A stretch of 64,000 bases of DNA from the NCBI GenBank assembly GCA_017745235.1, contig JAGHZU010000015.1:63072-127071 (forward strand), in the 5' to 3' direction. This DNA is from Caulobacter sp. (lineage in GTDB: Bacteria; Pseudomonadota; Alphaproteobacteria; Caulobacterales; Caulobacteraceae). The translations under genes and the position numbers were made by a program. Below the pieces are notes generated by a model. That model had not been told where the DNA came from. It did no database searches and worked only from the letters and a program-made list of their open reading frames with translations. Shown here in pieces: positions 24,848 to 36,378 of this stretch; the first letter of the stretch is position 1; each line of letters begins with the position of its first letter.

Positions 24848-26994
24848 CAGAAGCGGGTTTCCCAGCCCAGCGTCGCGGTGCGGCCGCGGCCGGCGAAGAA
24901 CTTGTCGTTGCCCGGTATCGTCGTGTCGGAGTTGTAGCTGATGTACTGCTTGTCCAGCAGGTTCTGCACGCCCAGCGACAGGGTCCCCACCGGCAGTTCG
25001 TAGCGCACGAAGGCGTCGGCCAGGGTGTAGCCGCTGAAGTCGTCCTTCACCGAGCTGCCCTGCATGTCGCGCTTGAGATACGACTGGATCTGCAGGCGCA
25101 GCGCCCACTTGCCCACCTCGTAGTCGGCGGCCAGGTTCAGGCGGTCGGGCGAGATGTTGGCGCCGTCCAGGCTCTTGTCGACCTTGCCGTCCAGGTCGGT
25201 GTCGCTCTTGCCGCGCAGGCGGGCGTAGCCCGTGGAGAGGATCAGACCCTCGATGGGGGTGCGGGCGCGCAGGCTCAGTTCCAGCCCCTCGATCTCGACC
25301 CGCTGGCGCTGGACGTCGAAGATGCCCGAGGAATTGGCCACCAGGAACTGTCCCAGCTTCGACGAGGACCAGAAGTATGTCGCCGTGGCGTCGAACGGGC
25401 CGCGCTTGTATTCCGCGCCGATCTCGCGGTTGTTGGAGACGATGGGGCTGATGTCGAGGAAGTTGTCGACGTCGACGCCATCCTTGTTGATCGACCGCAG
25501 GATGCGGCCCACGTCCGGCACGGTGTAGCCCTCGGCGTAGCTGGCGTAGAACCGGACGCCCCGGGTGGGCTCGACCACCACGCCGCCGTTGACGAGGGTG
25601 GCGCTGAACTCGGGCGAACCGCCGCCGACCTTGCGAGAGCCGTAGCTGGCCACGGTGGTGAAGTCGTCGACCTTCAGCGTGACGTTCTCGAACCGCGCGC
25701 CGCCGTTCAGACGCACCTTGCCGTCCAGAAGCTTGAGGTTGCCTTGAACGAAGGGCGCGATGCTTTCGAATTTGGTCGGCGGCACCCACAGCCGGCCCGT
25801 CTGGATCAGGGCCTGCTCGGTGCGGTCGGTCAGGCCGTCCAGGCCGACCGTCGCCGTCAGGGCCTCGAAGCCGGGAACGGTCCGCTCGTAGCTGGCGCGC
25901 GCGCCAAGCTTGCGCGAGCGGTTGGACGACTGGTCGAACAGCGTGCCCAGGGGCGCGATCGAGGCGTCCTGGAAGGTCGAGCTCCTGTCGCCGCCGAAGG
26001 TGTCGCGGCTGTTGTTGTAGAACACCTGGGCGACCAGGTTGCCGCCAACCAGATCGCTGTCGGTGAGCGACGCCGAGAGGGTCTCCACGCGGTTGGCGGC
26101 CGGCTTGCCGAGCGGTGTCCCGCGAACGCTGCTGGCCGGCACGCGGGCGGCCCGGTTGCCCGTCAGCACCACGTAGTCGCCGTCGCCCTTCAACTCGAAA
26201 CGATTGGCCACCACCTCCAGGCGGGTGGTCTCGCCCAGTTGCCAGCCCAAGCGGCCGAACAGCGACAGGGTCTTGGAATCCTGGACGTCGCCCTGGGTGG
26301 TGTCGATGCCCACGCGACGGCCGTCGCCGTCATAGAACGCCCCGCGGGCTTCGTAGGCGACGCCGGCGGTGGCGTCGAACTTGCCCTCGCGCCAGCCGAC
26401 CAGGCCCGCGATCTTGCCGCCGATGCTGTCGCCCAGGCCGTGGCCCGCGCTGGCCTGCACCAGGGTACGGCCGGAGACGCCGTCCGACCGGGGCGCGCCG
26501 ACGGTGACCTGGTTGACCACCCCGCCGGTGGCGCCGATGCCCTGCAGGGCGTTGGAGCCGTAGATCATCTCGACGCGCTCGATGAAGAACGGATCGATCG
26601 TGTAGCCGTCGCGCGAGCCGTCGCGGATCGGGGTCGACTGCGGGATGCCGTTGATGGCGTAGAGCGGCGAGCGGCCGCGCAGGGTCTCGCCCGCGCCCGA
26701 CAGTTTCTGGCGGGTCGGCGAGAACGACGGCGACAGGGTCGAGACGGCGTCGACGATCGAGCCCCCGATGGCGACCTGCTGGCTCAGGGCCTCGCTGTCG
26801 ATCACGTCGACGGTCAGCGGCAGGGCGCTGGCGGGCAGCTTGGTGCGGGCGGCGGTGATGACCACCTGCTCCACCGCGTCGGCCTTCTCGCGACCCGACG
26901 AAGCCTGGGCGTGGGCGGCGGCCGACGTCAGGGCCGACAGGCTAAGCCCGGCCAGGGCGGCGGCGCGCAGGCCGCGCGCGGAGAAGATTGGCAT
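24847..26994 (-). CDS. TonB-dependent receptor, probably ferric-siderophore type
   Basis: 715-residue outer-membrane receptor. Signal peptide of about 29 residues ends near AAAHAQ. The plug domain contains VVITAARTKLPASALPLTVDVID, PLYAINGIPQS and IERVEMIYGSNALQG. The 22-strand barrel ends with LGWETRF, whose final Phe is normal for outer-membrane barrels. A Fur-like box 50 bp upstream and the cotranscribed PepSY protein point to iron uptake. Siderophore identity is not predictable. Confidence 0.92.
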   Translation of the reverse strand: MPIFSARGLRAAALAGLSLSALTSAAAHAQASSGREKADAVEQVVITAARTKLPASALPLTVDVIDSEALSQQVAIGGSIVDAVSTLSPSFSPTRQKLSGAGETLRGRSPLYAINGIPQSTPIRDGSRDGYTIDPFFIERVEMIYGSNALQGIGATGGVVNQVTVGAPRSDGVSGRTLVQASAGHGLGDSIGGKIAGLVGWREGKFDATAGVAYEARGAFYDGDGRRVGIDTTQGDVQDSKTLSLFGRLGWQLGETTRLEVVANRFELKGDGDYVVLTGNRAARVPASSVRGTPLGKPAANRVETLSASLTDSDLVGGNLVAQVFYNNSRDTFGGDRSSTFQDASIAPLGTLFDQSSNRSRKLGARASYERTVPGFEALTATVGLDGLTDRTEQALIQTGRLWVPPTKFESIAPFVQGNLKLLDGKVRLNGGARFENVTLKVDDFTTVASYGSRKVGGGSPEFSATLVNGGVVVEPTRGVRFYASYAEGYTVPDVGRILRSINKDGVDVDNFLDISPIVSNNREIGAEYKRGPFDATATYFWSSSKLGQFLVANSSGIFDVQRQRVEIEGLELSLRARTPIEGLILSTGYARLRGKSDTDLDGKVDKSLDGANISPDRLNLAADYEVGKWALRLQIQSYLKRDMQGSSVKDDFSGYTLADAFVRYELPVGTLSLGVQNLLDKQYISYNSDTTIPGNDKFFAGRGRTATLGWETRF

Positions 26995-27042
26995 GACGGA
27001 CGCCCCGACGGTTCACAAATCGAGGGCGCCGTATAGCTGCTG

Positions 27043-27059
27043 TTGAGAGTGATTAGCAA
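27043..27059 (-). promoter_or_regulatory. Fur-like box
   Basis: On the minus strand TTGCTAATCACTCTCAA lies about 50 bp upstream of the TonB receptor start (26994). It resembles alphaproteobacterial Fur sites of the TTGCnAATnATTCnCAA kind and is the only AT-rich stretch in this intergenic region. Iron-dependent repression of the receptor and PepSY genes is inferred. Confidence 0.5.
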
Positions 27060-27108
27060 TGACAGAAAGTCACAGAGGCCTCTTCGCCCTCGCCGGGAGG
27101 ACGGATCG

Positions 27109-28689
27109 CTACAGCTCCACCCAGCGCTCCACGCCGATCGCCTCGAGGAAGTCCTCGTCGTGGCTGGCCACCAGCAAGGCGCCGTCATAGCCGGCCAGGG
27201 CGTTTTCCACCGCCTGGACGGAGTCGATGTCCAGGTGGTTGGTGGGTTCATCCAGGATCAGCAGCTGGGGCGGACGAGCCGACATCAGGATGCAGGCCAG
27301 GGCGGCGCGCAGGCGCTCGCCGCCGCTGAGGCCGCCCACCACCTGGTCGGCGGCGACGTTGCGGAACAGGAAGCGGGCCAGGGCGGCCTGGGCTTCGTTG
27401 CGGCCGGCTGCGGGATTGAGGCGGCGGAAGTTCTCCAGGATCGTCAGGTCGTCCTCGAGCACGGCCGCCCGCTGGTCCAGGAGGGCCGCCTCGACGCCGC
27501 GCCGTATCGCTCCGGCGGTAGGCTGGAGGGCGCCGGTGGCCAGGCGGATCAGGGTGGACTTGCCCGCGCCATTGCCGCCCACCACCGCCACCCGCTCGGG
27601 ACCGGCGATGCGGAACGACAGGTCGGCCAGCACGGGCGGACCGTCCGGATAGGCGAAACCCACCGCGTCGAAAGCCAGCACCTCGCGCCCGGCGGGCAGG
27701 CCGCACGAGGGCAGGTCGAAGGCCAGGCGGCGCAGGCGCTCGACCCGAGCCTCGGCGGCTTCGCGCGCCTGGGCGGCGGCCTCGGCGGCGCGATCGGCCA
27801 GGCGCCCATCGCGCGCGCCGCTGTTCTCGGCCCGCTCGGCCTGGGCGCCCAGCAGGATGCGGGGTTCGCTGCCTTTGGCGGCGAAGCGGCGGCCGGCGGC
27901 GTCGCGGCGGGCCTTGCGCTCCCGGGCCTGCTGGGCGTCGCGCGCGACGCGGCGCGCCTCGCGGTCTGCGGTTTCCAGGTCGTGCTCGGCGGCCGCGGTC
28001 TCGGCGGCCTTGCGCTCGGCGTAGAGATCCCAGCCGCCGCCGTAGGCGCTGACGCCCAGGCTGGACAGCTCGACGATCCGATCCATGCCGCGCAGCAGGG
28101 CGCGGTCGTGGCTGACCACCACCGCCCCGCCCTTCCAGCGGCGCAGCACGTCGGTCAGCAGCGAGCGAGCGGCTGCGTCGAGATTGTTGGTCGGCTCATC
28201 CAGCAGGATGACGTCGGGCGCGGCCAGCAGAAGACCGGCCAGGGCCGCGCGGGTGACCTGGCCGCCGCTGAGCCGGTCGGCCGGGCACGAGGCGTCCCAG
28301 CGCGACAGACCCACCTCGCCCAGGGCCGAGGCGATGCGGCCTGGGAGGGTCCAATCGGCCTCGGCGAAGTCGTCGTCGGACGCTTCGTCGGCCTCGATGC
28401 GGCACAGGCGGTCCCATTCCGGCGCCACGCCCAGCAGGTCGGCCAGGCGCGCGCCCGGCGGCGGGGCGTGCAATTGGGGCAGCACCCCGACCGTACCGGC
28501 GCGGGCGATCGTTCCCGAGGCCGGAACGCGGGTCCCGGCGATCAGCGACAGCAGGGTGGACTTGCCCACGCCGTTGCGGCCGACCAGGCCGATCCGCTCG
28601 GCCCCGATCGCGAGGTTCAGATTTTCGAAAAGGACGCGGCCGTCAGGCGCGGCGGCGGCGACGTTGTCGAGCGTGATCAGGGCGGGCAT
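27109..28689 (-). CDS. ABC-F family ATP-binding protein
   Basis: 526 residues with two ABC cassettes and no membrane segment. Cassette 1 has GRNGVGKST, signature LSGGQ and Walker B ILLDEPTNNLD; cassette 2 has GGNGAGKST, LSGGE and LILDEPTNHLD. A charged linker (about 225-300) joins them. ABC-F proteins work on the ribosome, either in translation or in resistance to ribosome-targeting antibiotics; which applies cannot be decided here. The ATG at 28689 has no clear Shine-Dalgarno and sits inside an upstream ORF that has one, suggesting translational control. Confidence 0.9.
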   Translation of the reverse strand: MPALITLDNVAAAAPDGRVLFENLNLAIGAERIGLVGRNGVGKSTLLSLIAGTRVPASGTIARAGTVGVLPQLHAPPPGARLADLLGVAPEWDRLCRIEADEASDDDFAEADWTLPGRIASALGEVGLSRWDASCPADRLSGGQVTRAALAGLLLAAPDVILLDEPTNNLDAAARSLLTDVLRRWKGGAVVVSHDRALLRGMDRIVELSSLGVSAYGGGWDLYAERKAAETAAAEHDLETADREARRVARDAQQARERKARRDAAGRRFAAKGSEPRILLGAQAERAENSGARDGRLADRAAEAAAQAREAAEARVERLRRLAFDLPSCGLPAGREVLAFDAVGFAYPDGPPVLADLSFRIAGPERVAVVGGNGAGKSTLIRLATGALQPTAGAIRRGVEAALLDQRAAVLEDDLTILENFRRLNPAAGRNEAQAALARFLFRNVAADQVVGGLSGGERLRAALACILMSARPPQLLILDEPTNHLDIDSVQAVENALAGYDGALLVASHDEDFLEAIGVERWVEL

Positions 28690-28750
28690 GCGAAACCATC
28701 GGGAAGAGATCGGCGGAAAGGGCGGAGCGGGTTTGCGTCACGCGGTCCAT
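28643..28750 (-). CDS. Candidate 35-codon leader ORF overlapping the ABC-F start
   Basis: A short ORF in the +1/-1 frame relative to the ABC-F gene: ATG at 28750 with GGAGG 5 nt upstream, stop at 28643, 46 nt inside the ABC-F coding sequence. It would encode MDRVTQTRSALSADLFP at its start and end in RQRRRRRA. The ABC-F ATG at 28689 lacks a good ribosome site, so ribosomes loading on the leader could feed or block it. Leader peptides control several ABC-F resistance genes. No homology supports the peptide itself. Confidence 0.4.
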   Translation of the reverse strand: MDRVTQTRSALSADLFPMVSHARPDHARQRRRRRA

Positions 28751-28967
28751 GGCGACCTCCATTGGTTTCGGGAGCAGGCCTTCTAGGCGATCGAACGAGG
28801 TTCGGCAAGTTTTACGTTCATTGCGAGGCTCCCGCGCAAGGAACGGGCGCACGGAGGCGCAGAACGAAACAAACGTTCCAACCAGGATGAACGGGCGTTT
28901 GAGCTTGCCGCCACGCCCCGCTCATCGCGCGAGGCGGAACTGGCGGTCGCCGCTCCCGGGTCCGGGA

Positions 28968-29147
28968 TCAGAAGCTCTGCGCGCCCAGGGCGACAATGAC
29001 CTTGAAGGCCCAGACGGCGCAGCCCACGCAAAGGGCGCAGGTCATCAGGTCGGCCACGATGGTGCGGGGCTTGGGGCCCTTGCCCTTCTTGCCCTTGGGC
29101 GCCGCCGCCGGAGCGGGTCCGTCCGTCTTCGCCGCCGCCTTGGCCAC
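28968..29147 (-). CDS. Small single-pass membrane protein
   Basis: 59 residues from a GTG at 29147, with AGAGGA 6 nt upstream. The first half is basic and disordered (KTDGPAPAAAPKGKKGKGPK); the second half is a hydrophobic helix containing LMTCALCVGCAVWAFKVIVALG, with three cysteines. The topology is one transmembrane segment with a positively charged cytoplasmic N-terminus. The coding potential is supported by codon pattern (third-position G/C) and the ribosome site. Function unknown; divergent from uvrA. Confidence 0.6.
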   Translation of the reverse strand: MAKAAAKTDGPAPAAAPKGKKGKGPKPRTIVADLMTCALCVGCAVWAFKVIVALGAQSF

Positions 29148-29265
29148 GTGAGATCCTCTGGCGAGGCGGCGCCCGACGCGCGGCCTCGCCCAGGCTCATA
29201 CGCCGCCGGTTCTGAAGGTCTCGCTTCCAAAGGCGGTTAAGCGGGCGTGAAGGCGCCGCCGTCGA

Positions 29266-29294
29266 AGTCTGCTGACACCTGATGTCAGCAGACT
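29266..29294. repeat. Perfect 12-bp inverted repeat upstream of uvrA
   Basis: AGTCTGCTGACA and TGTCAGCAGACT flank the 5-bp CCTGA. The stem is perfect and moderately GC-rich. It is not followed by a U-tract in either direction, so it is more likely an operator or mRNA/DNA hairpin than a terminator. It lies 29 bp upstream of the SOS box and about 120 bp upstream of the small membrane protein start. Confidence 0.6.
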
Positions 29295-29322
29295 GCCGCC
29301 AAATGCCGCCAGCGCGACGTTT

Positions 29323-29337
29323 GTTCGCACCTTGTTC
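29323..29337 (+). promoter_or_regulatory. LexA (SOS) box of uvrA
   Basis: GTTC-GCACCTT-GTTC is an exact match to the alphaproteobacterial LexA consensus GTTC-N7-GTTC. It lies 82 bp upstream of the uvrA ATG. uvrA is a standard LexA target, so DNA-damage induction is expected. Confidence 0.85.
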
Positions 29338-29418
29338 TTGTGTTAATCGGCGGATCGCGCCCTACATACAGGCGTCGTCCCGCGGCCCCTTCAGAGGCCC
29401 CCGAGCGTTCCGGAAAAC

Positions 29419-32328
<2,910 letters not shown>

Positions 32329-32370
32329 CCGGCCTGCTGGCTCACCATCCGATGAAGCGCAGGGCCGGCG

Positions 32371-33303
32371 TCAGCTGAAGACGTCGGCCTTGCTCTCGGG
32401 TCCCTGTCCGGCCAGGTCGCGATAGATCGCCGCCGCGGGCGCGAACATCACCGCATACATCGCGCCGCTGAAGATCGAGACCACCACCAGGTAGACCGTG
32501 CGCGAAGCGTTGAAATAGCCCTTGATCGAGCTGAGGTCGGGCCTGCTGATCTCGCTCATGGCCCGTCCCAGGTCGCCGCCCGAGAAGGCGAAGGTGACGC
32601 CGCCGTAGACGGCCATCATCACCATGTAGAACGGGATTAGCATGACCAGGACCAGCAGGTAGCAGCCCAGCAGCTTCCAGAACTTGCCCTTGGTCAGCCT
32701 CCACGAACCGAAGACGTTCAGCCGCCGCTCGGCGAAGGTCAGGGCGCCGGCCAGCGAAAGGCGTACGGCGAAGAAGCTCAGGCCCAGCAGCAGCAGCAGA
32801 TAGGCCAGCAACACAGCCGCGATCACGCCCAGCGTCGCCCCGCTGTCCGGTGAAGACTGAAAGCCGCCCGAGCCGGCCGCGATAGCGACGATGATCACGC
32901 CCACGGGGATCATCAGCAGCACGCTCAGCACCGTGAAGATCACGGCCATGATGACCGACAGCAGCGTCAGGCGCAGTTCGTCCGGCCCCAGGCGCAGGCG
33001 GGTGCGGGGCGCCTCTTCGGGACGCAGGACGGCGCGGTAGACCGCCGCGCCCATGATCGAGGTCGTGACCAGCGTACCCAGGATCGCCACCCCTTCGAAC
33101 GCCAGGAGCTTGCCCCACCATTGAGGCGTCATCGACTCCGGCGTCGGCGCCTCGAGGACGCCGCCGAACCCCGTGGCGATCATGCCCAGGGCCAGCGCCA
33201 CGCCGAGAACCAGCGCCGCCACCGCCCACGCCGCGATGGTCTTCGGTTCGCGCCGGATCAGTCGAAAGCCCTCGAATGCGGCTTCCGTCGCCTTGAAAGT
33301 CAT
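32371..33303 (-). CDS. Polytopic membrane protein, paralogue family member 1
   Basis: 310 residues with about six hydrophobic segments and no signal peptide. It has the shared pattern of the five-gene array: an N-terminal ATEAAFEGFRLIRREPKTIAAW, a cytoplasmic-looking YRAVLRPEE with LRLGPDELR after helix 2, an internal VRLSLAGALTFAERRLNVFGSWRLT, and a C-terminal FAPAAAIYRDL. Start ATG 33303 follows AAGGGGG. Function unknown; distant resemblance to YciC/GPDPase-membrane-domain proteins is possible but not shown. Convergent with uvrA and separated from member 2 by 102 bp. Confidence 0.75.
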   Translation of the reverse strand: MTFKATEAAFEGFRLIRREPKTIAAWAVAALVLGVALALGMIATGFGGVLEAPTPESMTPQWWGKLLAFEGVAILGTLVTTSIMGAAVYRAVLRPEEAPRTRLRLGPDELRLTLLSVIMAVIFTVLSVLLMIPVGVIIVAIAAGSGGFQSSPDSGATLGVIAAVLLAYLLLLLGLSFFAVRLSLAGALTFAERRLNVFGSWRLTKGKFWKLLGCYLLVLVMLIPFYMVMMAVYGGVTFAFSGGDLGRAMSEISRPDLSSIKGYFNASRTVYLVVVSIFSGAMYAVMFAPAAAIYRDLAGQGPESKADVFS

Positions 33304-33405
33304 TGAAACGCCCCCTTGAAACAGGAGCGCATCCTTGCGTTGCGAGAGGCGAGAGCGCAAGCCGGGCGTTGCGCACGGCCATCCCGTGTCAGATGAGGGG
33401 CCGCG

Positions 33406-34317
33406 TCAGGAGAACGTCTCGACCTCGTCGCGGCCCTTGAACAGGGCGTAGAGGCTGGGAGCTGGGGCGAAGACGATCAGCGACAGAAGCACCGACATCA
33501 GGCCCGACAGCAACGCGCGCACCACGCCCCCCGGCGAGAGCACCGAGGCCAGGGAATTGATGTCCTGCTGCAACGCGTCGCCAGCTGCGTTCAGGCCGCC
33601 AAACGCCGCCGTCACCGCCAGGATGATGACCAGCAGCAGCAGATAGACCACGAACGCCAGGATGGCCGCGACGGCGTAGGTCCCGAACAGCGGCCAGGCC
33701 TTGCCCTCGGTCATCTTCCACGAGCCCTTCAGGTCGATGCGGCGGGTGTCGAAAGCCAGGGTGCTGACGAACGACAGCCGCAGCGACAGGAAGATCAGTC
33801 CGCCGACAACAGCGAAGAACGACAACACGCCCAGGAAGATGCCGAGCACCTTGCCGCCGATCGCCGCGCCGATACCGGCCAACACCGCCAAGACCACCAC
33901 GCCGACGAAATAGGCCGCGCACAGGATCACGTAGAGCAGCACCTGCACGACGGCCTGGCGCAGTTCGTCCATTCCAAGGCGCAGATAGGCGGCCTTGTTG
34001 TCGTGCGGGCGCAGGACCAGGCGGTTCACCGCCGCCAAGAGCACCGAGTTGGTGATCAGCACATAGACCATCGAACCGATGAACAGCGGCCACATCGGTC
34101 CCATCATCGCCATCATGGCCTGAGGGTCGGGATCGGACTGGCTGCTGACGACCTCCTGCAGGGCGGTCAGCTTGTCGCCAAAGCTGGCGGCCGCCGCGGC
34201 GGCGACGCCGAACGACAGCACCGCCATGATCAGCGCCCAGACCAGGATCGCCTTGGGTTTCTCGCGCGCTACGCGGAAACCCGCCAAAGCCGCGTCCGTG
34301 GCCGAAAACCTGTCCAT
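33406..34317 (-). CDS. Polytopic membrane protein, paralogue family member 2
   Basis: 303 residues with about six hydrophobic segments. The same landmarks recur: FSATDAALAGFRVAREKPKAILVWA at the N-terminus, NRLVLRPHD with YLRLGMDELR, LRLSFVSTLAFDTRRIDLKGSWKMT, and FAPAPSLYALFKG near the end. ATG 34317 gives the N-terminus common to the family; the longer frame adds 32 unlike residues. A 252-bp gap separates it from member 3, within which I see no gene. Function unknown. Confidence 0.75.
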   Translation of the reverse strand: MDRFSATDAALAGFRVAREKPKAILVWALIMAVLSFGVAAAAAASFGDKLTALQEVVSSQSDPDPQAMMAMMGPMWPLFIGSMVYVLITNSVLLAAVNRLVLRPHDNKAAYLRLGMDELRQAVVQVLLYVILCAAYFVGVVVLAVLAGIGAAIGGKVLGIFLGVLSFFAVVGGLIFLSLRLSFVSTLAFDTRRIDLKGSWKMTEGKAWPLFGTYAVAAILAFVVYLLLLVIILAVTAAFGGLNAAGDALQQDINSLASVLSPGGVVRALLSGLMSVLLSLIVFAPAPSLYALFKGRDEVETFS

Positions 34318-34569
34318 GCGCCCAAAGCCTCTCTCAATCCGGAACACGCCTAACAAGCTTCGCGGCGGAACGACAGTGCGAACCCGGCCAAAACCGTGAT
34401 TGGCGCTGTGCAAACGCCGCGGCCAATTCCAACGTTCGTTTGAAGCGGCCGAGCCCCGGTCGCGCGCGGAGGGAACCGAGCGGGCGCCGGCCGGGACAGC
34501 CCGGTGTCTGTTCGCCTCAGCGCGGCGGCGTGACGCCTTTCGCCGCGCGCGGTTTCCGAAGGAAGCGCC

Positions 34570-35442
34570 CTAGGCGAAAACCTCGGGCGCCAGCTCGCTT
34601 TCGTGCAGGTCGTAATAGGCCCGCGCCGGGGCGGCCGTCAGGATGACCATCTGCACGGTGAAGAAGAACGGGGCCAGCAGCAGGTTGGCCAGGCCCGTCA
34701 GAGCCAGCATGACCAGGCTGGTCGAGCCGCCGGCCACCGCCAGCACCACGCCCGCGACGATGGTCTGGGCCACGCTGACCAGGATGGTGATCACGAAGGC
34801 CAGGGCGTACATGCCCAGCAGATGCCAGAAGTGGTGGTCGGTCAGGGCCCAGGTGCGCTTCAGGTCGATTTTGCCTTCGGCGAAGGTGGTGATCGACAGC
34901 AGCGACAGGCGCACGCCGAACCAGATCGACAGGCCGGCCACGGCGATCGCGCCCAGCACCTCGACCCAGCGGTTGGTCTCGACCGCGCCCAGGCTGATCA
35001 GGCCCGCGCCCACCAGCACCAGCACAGCGCTGGGGATGGCGGTGACGACCAGGGCGACGGCCCAGCCCACCAGGGCGACCACGAACTGGCGGGCCTCCTC
35101 CTTGCCGATGCGCATGTAGGCCAGGCGGCGTTCGTCCGGCCGGACCACCGCGCGCATGATCGCCACCGAGATCACCGACTGCAGGGCCACGGCCAAGGCG
35201 ATCAGCGGCAGCAGCATGCCCTGGCGGCGGGCGACCACGCCGACCAGCTGGCTCAGGTCGTTGGTCCGCGACAGCAGCGCCATGTCGGCCCGCACCGAGC
35301 CGCCGAACGCGTAGACCACCACGATCCCCAGCGCGACCAGCATCAGGAAGTAGCAGGCCGCCCAGGCCAGCACGATCAGCGGCTTTTGGCGGGTGAGACG
35401 CACGCCTTCGACGGCGGCCTTGACGGGCGAGAAGGTGGTCAT
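34570..35442 (-). CDS. Polytopic membrane protein, paralogue family member 3
   Basis: 290 residues with about six hydrophobic segments. Landmarks are FSPVKAAVEGVRLTRQKPLIVLAWA, MRAVVRPDE with YMRIGKEEAR, VRLSLLSITTFAEGKIDLKRTW, and TAAPARAYYDL near the C-terminus. The ATG at 35442 overlaps the stop of member 4 by 4 bp, so members 4 and 3 are translationally coupled. Function unknown. The frame remains open far upstream as a shadow of member 4. Confidence 0.75.
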   Translation of the reverse strand: MTTFSPVKAAVEGVRLTRQKPLIVLAWAACYFLMLVALGIVVVYAFGGSVRADMALLSRTNDLSQLVGVVARRQGMLLPLIALAVALQSVISVAIMRAVVRPDERRLAYMRIGKEEARQFVVALVGWAVALVVTAIPSAVLVLVGAGLISLGAVETNRWVEVLGAIAVAGLSIWFGVRLSLLSITTFAEGKIDLKRTWALTDHHFWHLLGMYALAFVITILVSVAQTIVAGVVLAVAGGSTSLVMLALTGLANLLLAPFFFTVQMVILTAAPARAYYDLHESELAPEVFA

Positions 35443-36239
35443 GACCTGACGCTTCCAGGAGCCGGGGTCGGCGGGACGTGATGTCGATAGACGTGGACCA
35501 GCGCCGCCGTCCAGACCGGGATGAGATAGAAGAACACCAGAACCACCCCGATGAGGCGCGAAACCGGCGCCACGTCGGGCAGTCCGGCCACGGCGCTGAG
35601 ATAGCCGATGACCATCACCAGAATGCAGGCCGGCGCCGACAGCACCACGCCGACGGCGACCAGCAGCAGCACCGCGCCGCGCGTGCGGGGAAAGGCGCTG
35701 AGCACCTGGATGCGGCCCAGAGCCACGGTCGCGGCCGGCGCCAGGGCCAGCCGCACGAACATCCACACCATCAGCAGCATGGCGGCGATCGCCACCAGGC
35801 TGGCGGTCATGCCGCCCCAGCCGGACATGGCGCCGCGGAAGGCCTCCAGCGACAGGGTGTCGAATTCCGCCGGCGCGCTGCGGGCCACGCCCATGGCCAC
35901 GGCCCCGACCACGACCGACAGCACCGCCGCCAGCACCGTCAGCACGGCGGTGACCAGCAGCTCGGTGGCCAGCAGCCGCCATTCGGCCACGCCCCAGCGC
36001 AGACCCTTGACGCCCTTGGGACCGCCGAAGGCCAGGCGGTAGAGGGCGCCGTAGGCCAGGGTGGTGGCGGCCAGTTCGATCGGCAGGCTCAGGAACGACA
36101 GGCCGGGAGACAGCAGCGATGGCGTCAGGCTGGCCAGGCTGCCCACGACCAGGGCCGCCCAGGCGTCCCGGACGCCGGGAGCCCAACCGGACAGCCCGGC
36201 GCGGATGGTCCGTCCGATCCCCGCCGTTCCGTCGCTCAT
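35439..36239 (-). CDS. Polytopic membrane protein, divergent paralogue family member 4
   Basis: 266 residues with about six hydrophobic segments. It is the most divergent member: the N-terminal motif is replaced by IGRTIRAGLSGWAPGVRDAWAAL, the RxVLRP motif by YRLAFGGPKGVKGLRWGVAEWR, while FVRLALAPAATVALGRIQVLSAFPRTRG keeps the middle pattern. ATG 36239 (MSDGTAG) is preferred over one 12 codons earlier. Coupled to member 3. Function unknown; membership in the family is inferred from topology, motif order and position. Confidence 0.7.
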   Translation of the reverse strand: MSDGTAGIGRTIRAGLSGWAPGVRDAWAALVVGSLASLTPSLLSPGLSFLSLPIELAATTLAYGALYRLAFGGPKGVKGLRWGVAEWRLLATELLVTAVLTVLAAVLSVVVGAVAMGVARSAPAEFDTLSLEAFRGAMSGWGGMTASLVAIAAMLLMVWMFVRLALAPAATVALGRIQVLSAFPRTRGAVLLLVAVGVVLSAPACILVMVIGYLSAVAGLPDVAPVSRLIGVVLVFFYLIPVWTAALVHVYRHHVPPTPAPGSVRS

Positions 36240-36378
36240 CAAGATCCCTTTCCGGTCCGCGGCCAGCGCGAACATCCGACGCCCGCACGGAGTCTAAGCC
36301 GTTCGCCTTCGGCTTGGCGACGAGTCGGGGCGGCTGTCACGCTGAATTTCGCCCGGCGTTGCCCGGGCGCCGCGCCCG

